DNA of 5,844 bases, taken from assembly GCA_945870175.1 (NCBI GenBank), contig CAMBRJ010000208.1, positions 1-5,844 on the forward strand, in the 5' to 3' direction. Source of the stretch: Gemmatimonas phototrophica (GTDB lineage: Bacteria > Gemmatimonadota > Gemmatimonadetes > Gemmatimonadales > Gemmatimonadaceae). A model generated the notes under the pieces. The model had not been told where the DNA came from and did not search any database. It worked only from the letters and a program-made list of their open reading frames with translations. Positions 1 through 5,290 of this stretch are shown here, in pieces (within the stretch, counting starts at the first letter, position 1; each line of letters starts with the position of its first letter). Made by a program: the position numbers and the translations under genes.

Positions 1-199
1 TGGCGGGGCGATCGGCCTCTTCGTGGGATGGCTCGCGGCACTCGGCATCCGAAGCTTTACGCCGATTCAGGCGAGCATCCCGCCGACGGCGGTGGTGGTG
101 GCGCTTGGTGCCAGTGCGGTGACCGGCATCCTGTTCGGCATGCTGCCCGCCAGTCGGGCGGCGCGTCTCGATCCCGTCGAAGCCCTGCGCTACGAGTAG
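1..199 (+). CDS. ABC transporter permease, MacB/FtsX type (type B), C-terminal fragment
   Basis: Only the last 65 residues are visible (reading frame from base 2, TAG stop at 197-199); the start lies upstream of the window. The fragment holds the end of the third membrane helix (GGAIGLFVGWLAALGI), a short loop (SFTPIQASIPP), the fourth helix (TAVVVALGASAVTGILFGML) and the cytoplasmic tail PASRAARLDPVEALRYE. This tail is the hallmark of MacB/FtsX-like permeases, inner-membrane subunits of type VII ABC systems that move substrate or transmit mechanical force from a cytoplasmic ATPase to the periplasm. FGML and the DPVEALRYE ending make it a type B member, closest in its visible part to the proteins at 1503 and 4018. 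It is followed by a 57-base gap, so it may close an earlier A-B cassette, with the next cassette starting from its own promoter. The family call is firm; substrate and full length are unknown. Confidence 0.9.
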   Translation, partial: GGAIGLFVGWLAALGIRSFTPIQASIPPTAVVVALGASAVTGILFGMLPASRAARLDPVEALRYE

Positions 200-242
200 C
201 CACCCATCGATCGGCCGCCGAGGGCACAGAGCGCTGGGCCCG

Positions 243-248
243 ATTATA
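243..248 (-). promoter_or_regulatory. Possible reverse -10 box from palindromic ATTATAAT
   Basis: ATTATAAT at 243-250 is its own reverse complement, so the minus strand also reads TATAAT over 248-243. Symmetric -10 elements can fire in both directions. A minus-strand start would fall near base 236 and run antisense into the end of the upstream permease gene. No minus-strand gene is seen there, so any product would be an antisense or divergent non-coding transcript. This is speculative and rests only on symmetry. Confidence 0.2.
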
Positions 249-250
249 AT
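245..250 (+). promoter_or_regulatory. Consensus -10 box (TATAAT) for a probable leaderless transcript
   Basis: Bases 243-254 are A/T only, which stands out in this G+C-rich DNA, and contain a perfect TATAAT at 245-250. If its last T is at -7, position +1 is base 257, the G of the GTG start codon of the next gene. No Shine-Dalgarno sequence precedes that GTG, which agrees with a leaderless mRNA. No TTGACA-like -35 element is visible at the expected distance (222-227 reads GGGCAC) and there is no extended -10 TGn. The position and match are seen directly; promoter activity is inferred. Confidence 0.6.
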
Positions 251-256
251 TATTGG

Positions 257-1498
257 GTGAAAACACGCGACGCGATCGGTCTGGCACTGACCCAGATTCG
301 AGTTCAGAAACTCAAGAGCGCCTTCACCCTGCTGGGGGTGACCATTGGCGTCATGTTCCTCATCGCCGTGGTCTCCATCGTGGAAGGGATGGGGCGCTAC
401 GTCGAAGAAGATTTTGCCGCGCGCCTGATTGGCAGCAACACCTTCACCTTGCGACGATTCAGCAATGTCGGCCCCGGTGGGAATCGCGGCTTCGACGCCC
501 GATCTGCGCAGCGACGGCCGCTGATCAGAATGCCCGACATCGAAGCCGTGCGTGCGGCGATTCCCGCCACGATGAAGTCCAGCATCTCGAGCGAGACGTT
601 CAAGTACGCGTCGGCTCCGGGTGCCCGCCCACGTCAGGTGCAGGCGGTGGCGACCGATGCGAACTATTTCGACATCAAGAATCTCCCGGTGACCGTCGGC
701 CGAGCCTTCACAGATCAGGAAGTGCGCGCCGGCGCGCGTGTCATCGTGATCGGCACGGAAGTCGCCGAACATTTTTTCCCGGGGCTCAACCCGGAGGGAC
801 GACAGCTTCGGATCGCCGGCGTGCCGTTTACGGTGATCGGTGTCATCGAGAAGCAGGGATCGGTGTTCGGATTCTCCCTCGACCGCAATGCCATCGCGCC
901 GTACACGTCACCAATGGGGCGCATCATTCGCCCGCTGCGCGACCTCTCGTCACTCATTGTGCAGGCCCCGACGCAAGCTGATCTGCCCGATGGGATGGAA
1001 GCCGCGCGCGGCGCCCTTCGCTCGCTTCGCGGTCTGCGGGCAGGAGAGCCCGACGATTTCGGCCTCGTCACGCAGGACGCGGCGTTTGGATTCATCAAGC
1101 AGTTGAAGGGCCGACTCGTGCTGTTCGGCACGGCCCTGCCGGCCATCAGTCTTGTGGTCGGCGCGATGGTAATCATGAACATCATGCTGGTGGCCGTCGC
1201 CGAGCGCACGCGCGAAATCGGTGTCCGGAAGGCGCTCGGCGCCAAGCGCGCCGACATCATGTCGCAGTTCCTCGTCGAGGCGGCTACCCTCAGCACGCTC
1301 GGCGCGGCGATCGGTATTGGATTGGGGATCGGACTAGCCGAGATCATCGCGGCACTCACGCCGCTTCCCGCCGCCGTGGCGCCGTGGTCCATCGCCGCGG
1401 CGCTCGTGACCGGAGCAGGCGTCGGGATTGCCGCCGGCCTGTATCCGGCCAGTCGCGCGTCGCAGCTGGATCCCATCACCGCGCTGCGCCAGGAGTAG
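257..1498 (+). CDS. ABC transporter permease, MacB/FtsX type (type A, first cassette)
   Basis: A 413-residue inner-membrane permease subunit without an ATPase domain. Order of parts: cytoplasmic amphipathic N-terminus (residues 1-20), helix 1 (about 22-42, SAFTLLGVTIGVMFLIAVVS), a periplasmic MacB-like domain (about 45-285, with the usual VIVIGTEVAEHFFPG and FTVIGVIEKQG segments), helix 2 (about 287-312), the coupling motif ERTREIGVRKALGA at 316-329, helix 3 (about 344-367), helix 4 (about 376-395) and the tail YPASRASQLDPITALRQE. There are no Walker motifs, so it needs a separate ATPase, and it probably pairs with the type B protein four bases downstream. The GTG at 257 is the only NTG codon in frame between the upstream stop and helix 1, and it aligns residue for residue with the start of its paralogue at 2770. 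No ribosome binding site is visible; a TATAAT six bases upstream suggests leaderless translation. It has no cysteine. Family certain, substrate unknown. Confidence 0.94.
   Translation: MKTRDAIGLALTQIRVQKLKSAFTLLGVTIGVMFLIAVVSIVEGMGRYVEEDFAARLIGSNTFTLRRFSNVGPGGNRGFDARSAQRRPLIRMPDIEAVRAAIPATMKSSISSETFKYASAPGARPRQVQAVATDANYFDIKNLPVTVGRAFTDQEVRAGARVIVIGTEVAEHFFPGLNPEGRQLRIAGVPFTVIGVIEKQGSVFGFSLDRNAIAPYTSPMGRIIRPLRDLSSLIVQAPTQADLPDGMEAARGALRSLRGLRAGEPDDFGLVTQDAAFGFIKQLKGRLVLFGTALPAISLVVGAMVIMNIMLVAVAERTREIGVRKALGAKRADIMSQFLVEAATLSTLGAAIGIGLGIGLAEIIAALTPLPAAVAPWSIAAALVTGAGVGIAAGLYPASRASQLDPITALRQE
1491..1495 (+). promoter_or_regulatory. Shine-Dalgarno AGGAG for the permease at 1503
   Basis: AGGAG lies 7 bases before the ATG at 1503 and is made by the last two codons (CAG GAG) of the upstream permease. 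It decides the start: the open frame extends back to 1428, but that part would overlap the end of the upstream gene and lacks family similarity. It is the only clear ribosome binding site among the four complete permease genes. The site implies translational coupling between the A and B subunits. Confidence 0.8.
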
Positions 1499-1502
1499 TC
1501 GC

Positions 1503-2759
1503 ATGAATCGATTCTTACTGGTCTTCGAAGGTGTCGGGATGGCACTGGAGTCGATCCGCTCGAACAAGGTCCGCGCCGCCCTCACCATCGCCGGGGTCGC
1601 CATCGGCGTGTTCGTGGTCGTCGCCATGGGCGCCGTCGTGACTGGGATCCGCGCTTCATTCCAGCAAGACCTCGAGCAGATCGGCGCGACCACCTTCATC
1701 GTGCAGCGCCGCAGCTCGGGCATCAGTTCGTGCGATGGAACCGACGAGAAGTGCCCGGACCGCAGCAACCCCCCGATTTCGTTCGCCGAGTGGGAGATGA
1801 TCAAGCGCATCCCGGGCGTGGAGAACGTCATCGGGGTGCTCGGCGGCCGGGGGAACTTCGCGTATCGCAACAGCCGTGTGGACAACGTGGGCTACGACGC
1901 CTACAGCGTGGAATGGCCGTCGGTCGATGCCTCAGACATCTTCCCGGGTCGCAACTTTACGCGCACCGAGTACGACGCCGGGCAGCCGGTGGTCCTCGTC
2001 AACGATACGCTCAAGGCGCAGCTCTTCGGTGATTCGGAAGCGATCGGCAAGCAGATCATGATCAGCGGCCGGCAGTTCACCGTGATCGGCATCTACGCGC
2101 CCAAAGCCGGTTTCTTGAAATCGTTGGAGGGGAAGGGCCCTGATACCCCCCGGGCGATCATTCCCATTCAGGCGGCGGTGCGCACGCTCGATGCCTCGCG
2201 CAACAGCCTGAGCCTGATGGTGCGTCCATCGAATTTGGTGACACAGGGAGAGGTCATGGACGAGGTGCTGGCATCCATGCGCGCGCGCCGCGGCCTCCGT
2301 CCTGGCGACCGCGCCACGTTCTATCTCGTCGAGCAGGATCGCTTAATGGACACCTTCAACCAACTGTTCGGCGCCATCTTCGCCGTCGGTCTGGCGCTGT
2401 CGGCCGTCGCCCTACTGGTCGGTGGCGTCGGCGTGGTGGCCATCATGATGATCTCCGTCACCGAGCGCACGCGCGAAATCGGCGTACGCAAGGCCTTGGG
2501 CGCCACGTCGGGCACGATTCGCTGGCAGTTCCTGGTAGAAGCGTCGACCATGACCAGCATCGGCGCATTCGTCGGGCTCGCACTCGGTGCGCTTCTCGCG
2601 TGGATCATTCGTACGAACACGTCGATTCCCGCCACGCTCCCCGGCAGCATCGTAGCGACCGCATTGATCGCCAGCGCGGTCACCGGCGTCGCCTTCGGTA
2701 TGCTGCCTTCCATGCGCGCGTCGCGTCTCGACCCGGTGGAGGCGCTCCGGCACGAGTAG
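1503..2759 (+). CDS. ABC transporter permease, MacB/FtsX type (type B, first cassette)
   Basis: A 418-residue permease, presumed partner of the type A protein just upstream (4-base gap). Parts: N-terminal segment MNRFLLVFEGVGMALESIRSN, slightly longer than in type A; helix 1 (about 26-46); periplasmic domain (about 48-288) with PVVLVNDTLKAQLFG and FTVIGIYAPKAG; a pre-membrane segment RRGLRPGDRATFYLVEQD; helix 2 (about 291-316); coupling motif ERTREIGVRKALGA at 321-334; helix 3 (about 350-369); helix 4 (about 380-401); and the tail MRASRLDPVEALRHE. Just after helix 1, where the family enters the periplasm, it has its only two cysteines, C77 and C84 (SSCDGTDEKCPDRSNPP), placed to form a disulfide-closed loop absent from the other permeases here. 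The start is supported by AGGAG seven bases upstream and by alignment with the type B paralogue at 4018. No ATPase domain. Function as a transporter subunit is firm, cargo unknown. Confidence 0.94.
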   Translation: MNRFLLVFEGVGMALESIRSNKVRAALTIAGVAIGVFVVVAMGAVVTGIRASFQQDLEQIGATTFIVQRRSSGISSCDGTDEKCPDRSNPPISFAEWEMIKRIPGVENVIGVLGGRGNFAYRNSRVDNVGYDAYSVEWPSVDASDIFPGRNFTRTEYDAGQPVVLVNDTLKAQLFGDSEAIGKQIMISGRQFTVIGIYAPKAGFLKSLEGKGPDTPRAIIPIQAAVRTLDASRNSLSLMVRPSNLVTQGEVMDEVLASMRARRGLRPGDRATFYLVEQDRLMDTFNQLFGAIFAVGLALSAVALLVGGVGVVAIMMISVTERTREIGVRKALGATSGTIRWQFLVEASTMTSIGAFVGLALGALLAWIIRTNTSIPATLPGSIVATALIASAVTGVAFGMLPSMRASRLDPVEALRHE

Positions 2760-2769
2760 TCCCGCCACC

Positions 2770-4014
2770 ATGCGCTTCTCCGACATCATCCGCCTGTCGC
2801 TCTTGCAGCTTCGTGTGAACCCCATGAGAACGGCGTTCACCCTGCTGGGCATCGTGGTGTCGGTGGGCTTTCTCGTGGCGGTCGTGGCGATCATCCAGGG
2901 GATGAACGCGTACGTGAAGGAGAACATCGCCGATGCCATGATCGGCATGAACACGTTTCAGGTCCGGCGGTTGCCGATCGGCCTTGGCCTGTTCACCGAC
3001 GACCAGTTCCGCTTGCTGCAGCGCCGTCCGCGCGTGGATGAACGCGACGCCGAGGCCGTTCGTGATGCGCTTCCCGACGCCCTGGCGATCGCGCTGCAGT
3101 CCGGTTGGCCCACGCCGCAAGCCGATGTCGTATGGCGCGACCGTACCCTTGGCAGCGTGCTGATCTTCGGCGTGACGGCAGGCTACCAGGTCGTGCAGGA
3201 CTATCGGTTCACTGATGGGCGGCCCCTGAGCGACATCGATGTGCGCGAACGGCGCAACGTGATCGTGGTGGGCGCTGACGTGGCGCAGAAGCTTTTTCAA
3301 GGCGCATCGGCCCTCGACAAAGATGTGCGCGTGATGGGGCAGCGCTACACGATCGTCGGCGTCGTGGCCCGTAAAGGCCGCGTGCTCGGCCAATCGTTCG
3401 ACGGCTTTGCCCTGATGCCGATCTCGGCGTTCGAAGCGATTTATGGCCGTCGTCAGAACACGACGATTTCGATCAAGATGCGCGAGGCCGCCGAGGTCGG
3501 GCCCGCGATGGCCAAGGCGCAGGAAGCCATGCGCCTCGCGCGACGACTGCGACCATCGGATCGCGATAACTTCGATGTCGGTACCGCCGATGCGCTGGTC
3601 GATTTCTGGAAGCAGCTCACCAAGGTGCTGTTCGCGGTCGTGCCGGCCGTCGTCGCGATTGGCGTGCTCGTCGGTGGCATCGTGATCATGAACATCATGC
3701 TGATGGGCGTGACCGAGCGCACGCACGAGATCGGACTGCGCAAAGCGGTCGGCGCAACGTCGGCAGACGTCCGACGTCAGTTCCTCGCCGAGGCGGTCGC
3801 GCTGGCGATCTGTGGTGGTCTGCTTGGTGTCGCCGCAGGATGGGGGTTGGCGGCCGCCATTGCGGCGTTCTCTCCCCTGCCCGCCCGCGTGTCGATGTGG
3901 AGTGTCGGACTCGCGCTGTCATTGGGCGCGGGCGTTGGTGTGCTGTTCGGCGTGTATCCGGCATCGCGCGCGGCCAAGCTCGATCCGATCACCGCCATGC
4001 GCGCCGAGACCTGA
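2770..4014 (+). CDS. ABC transporter permease, MacB/FtsX type (type A, second cassette)
   Basis: A 414-residue type A permease, paralogous to the one at 257. The N-termini align without gaps (RLSLLQLRVNPMRTAFTLLG against GLALTQIRVQKLKSAFTLLG), which supports the ATG at 2770. Parts: helix 1 (about 22-42), periplasmic domain (about 45-285, with VIVVGADVAQKLFQG and YTIVGVVARKGRVLG), helix 2 (about 290-312), coupling motif, helix 3 (about 342-366), helix 4 (about 376-396) and tail YPASRAAKLDPITAMRAET. The coupling motif at 316-329 reads ERTHEIGLRKAVGA, differing from the first cassette at three places, so it may contact a different ATPase or the same one less tightly. The periplasmic domain has drifted much further from its paralogue than the membrane parts, suggesting a different cargo. 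It starts 10 bases after the preceding stop with only a weak GAG at 2754-2756, so translation is probably coupled to the upstream gene. Confidence 0.94.
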   Translation: MRFSDIIRLSLLQLRVNPMRTAFTLLGIVVSVGFLVAVVAIIQGMNAYVKENIADAMIGMNTFQVRRLPIGLGLFTDDQFRLLQRRPRVDERDAEAVRDALPDALAIALQSGWPTPQADVVWRDRTLGSVLIFGVTAGYQVVQDYRFTDGRPLSDIDVRERRNVIVVGADVAQKLFQGASALDKDVRVMGQRYTIVGVVARKGRVLGQSFDGFALMPISAFEAIYGRRQNTTISIKMREAAEVGPAMAKAQEAMRLARRLRPSDRDNFDVGTADALVDFWKQLTKVLFAVVPAVVAIGVLVGGIVIMNIMLMGVTERTHEIGLRKAVGATSADVRRQFLAEAVALAICGGLLGVAAGWGLAAAIAAFSPLPARVSMWSVGLALSLGAGVGVLFGVYPASRAAKLDPITAMRAET

Positions 4015-4017
4015 CGC

Positions 4018-5265
4018 ATGGGCCTCAGAGTCGGCGCGTTCGGCGAGAACCTGCTCATCGCGTTCGATGCGATTCGCGTCAACAAGCTGCGCTCGTCTCT
4101 CACGATTCTCGGCGTCGTGATCGGCGTGGCGACGGTCATGGCGATGGCCGCCATCGTGGAAGGCATCCGCTCGCAGATCGTGACCACGATCGAAGTGGCG
4201 GGACCCACCACGTTCTATGTGATGAAGAAGTTCTCGCAGACGCCGCTCAATCCGGACAACCTCCCGAAGGAGGTGCGGATTCGTCCGGATCTCTTGGAGG
4301 CCGAGGCGGATCGCCTGCGTCGGCTCCCGGAGATCGCGTATGCATCGCTCTGGGCACAGACGCTGGCGCGCATCGAATCGAATGGCGTGCGCTCACAGTC
4401 GATGGCCATCTTCGGCGCGGATGACGGGTTTACTCGCATTCAGGGCGGCGAGCTGGTGGAAGGACGCTGGTTCACGCGCAACGAACTCAGTTCGGGCGCG
4501 CCCGTGGTGGTCCTGCAGGATGAAACGGCGCGCAGCCTGTTTGGCCGCGAGCGTATGCTGGGCCGTCCGGTGCAGGTGGGCGGGCGTCCGCTGGTGGTGA
4601 TCGGCCTGTGGCAGGAGCCGGGCAATATCTTCGCGCCGCCCGGACAGGCCGTTGGCGCCGTCGTGCCGTACAAGTTCATGGAGCGCAGCTACAGCATCGA
4701 TAAGACGAATGCGCTGTGGATTCCGGTGAAGCCGAGGGCCGGAGTCAGTGTGGCCGACGCGCAGGGGGCGGCGGTGATGGCCCTGCGCGAGATGCGCGGC
4801 CTCCGTCCCGGCAGCACCAATAGCTTCGATCTCGTCACGCAGGATCAGATTCTCGACGCCTTCAACGACATCACGAACATCTTCTTCCTCGTGATGGTCG
4901 TGCTCTCCGGCGTGGCCCTCCTGGTCGGCGGCATCGGGGTGATGGCCATCATGACGGTATCCGTCACCAATCGCACGCGGGAGATCGGCGTGCGAAAGGC
5001 GCTCGGCGCCACCCGACAAGACATCCTGCTGCAGTTTCTGATCGAGGCCTGCACGCTGACCGGCATCGGCGGAGTCATCGGGATCATCGTTGGCCTCGCA
5101 CTCGGTCGTGTGGCCTCGTTCGCGCTCGACATCTCGGCGCCCGTGCCCGTGTCGCTGACCGTGATCGCGGTCGCCGTCTCGGTGGGGATCGGTATCGTCT
5201 TCGGCATGGTGCCGGCGCGTCGTGCGGCCCGTCTCGACCCGATCGAATCGTTGCGCTACGAGTGA
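4018..5265 (+). CDS. ABC transporter permease, MacB/FtsX type (type B, second cassette)
   Basis: A 415-residue type B permease, last gene of the run and presumed partner of the type A protein ending three bases upstream. Parts: N-terminal segment with IRVNKLRSSLTILG; helix 1 (about 29-47); periplasmic domain (about 50-285) with PVVVLQDETARSLFG, VVIGLWQEPG and MRGLRPGSTNSFDLVTQD; helix 2 (about 288-314); coupling motif at 318-331; helix 3 (about 346-369); helix 4 (about 379-398); and tail RRAARLDPIESLRYE. The coupling motif begins NRTREIG where the family usually has ERTREIG, losing the first acidic residue. It lacks the paired cysteines of the protein at 1503; the single cysteine (C345) lies at the start of helix 3. 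The ATG at 4018 is the first start after the upstream stop and keeps the N-terminus equal to its paralogue; only a weak GAG at 4006-4008 precedes it. No ATPase domain. A hairpin follows two bases after... the stop codon region and probably ends the transcript. Confidence 0.94.
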   Translation: MGLRVGAFGENLLIAFDAIRVNKLRSSLTILGVVIGVATVMAMAAIVEGIRSQIVTTIEVAGPTTFYVMKKFSQTPLNPDNLPKEVRIRPDLLEAEADRLRRLPEIAYASLWAQTLARIESNGVRSQSMAIFGADDGFTRIQGGELVEGRWFTRNELSSGAPVVVLQDETARSLFGRERMLGRPVQVGGRPLVVIGLWQEPGNIFAPPGQAVGAVVPYKFMERSYSIDKTNALWIPVKPRAGVSVADAQGAAVMALREMRGLRPGSTNSFDLVTQDQILDAFNDITNIFFLVMVVLSGVALLVGGIGVMAIMTVSVTNRTREIGVRKALGATRQDILLQFLIEACTLTGIGGVIGIIVGLALGRVASFALDISAPVPVSLTVIAVAVSVGIGIVFGMVPARRAARLDPIESLRYE

Positions 5266-5266
5266 G

Positions 5267-5290
5267 GTCCGCGGCCTAGTAGCCGCGGAC
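5267..5290. terminator. Perfect hairpin at convergent junction, possible bidirectional terminator
   Basis: GTCCGCGGC at 5267-5275 pairs with GCCGCGGAC at 5282-5290, a perfect 9-bp stem (8 G-C pairs) with a 6-base loop, CTAGTA. It begins one base after the plus-strand permease stop codon, and the loop holds the complement of the TAG stop of the minus-strand puhE-like gene. Neither side has a T-run, so it is not a classical intrinsic terminator; it may still slow polymerase or protect both 3' ends. The pairing is seen directly, the function is inferred. Confidence 0.5.

Noticed and set aside
210..244. Imperfect inverted repeat (ATCGGCC with GGCCCGAT) before the TATAAT island, as a terminator for the upstream permease
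   Set aside because: The stem is only five pairs plus two after a bulge, the loop is long and no T-run follows; too weak to annotate.
253..981. Overlapping 242-codon frame on the plus strand starting at TTG 253
   Set aside because: It is out of frame with the permease at 257, rich in Arg and His with no motif, and is best read as a shadow.
1428..1502. Longer N-terminus for the permease at 1503
   Set aside because: The extra 25 residues (PACIRPVARRSW...) overlap the end of the preceding gene and look like a frame-shifted copy of it, while ATG 1503 has AGGAG and aligns with its paralogue.
2762..2772. GCCACCATG context around the start at 2770 resembles a eukaryotic Kozak sequence
   Set aside because: The surrounding genes are plainly bacterial and operonic; the match is short and coincidental.
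2680..3726. Open frame of 348 codons on the minus strand, rich in His, Asp and Arg
   Set aside because: It lies antisense to the well-supported permeases, its composition is typical of the reverse frame of G+C-rich coding DNA, and no domain is recognisable.
4267..4275. AAGGAGGTG, a near-perfect Shine-Dalgarno match inside the permease at 4018
   Set aside because: It encodes Lys-Glu-Val in frame and no plausible start codon follows at the right distance, so an internal start is not supported.
1..5265. Fused ATPase domain as in full-length MacB
   Set aside because: The complete proteins are about 415 residues, begin directly with the first membrane helix, and show no Walker A, signature or Walker B motif.
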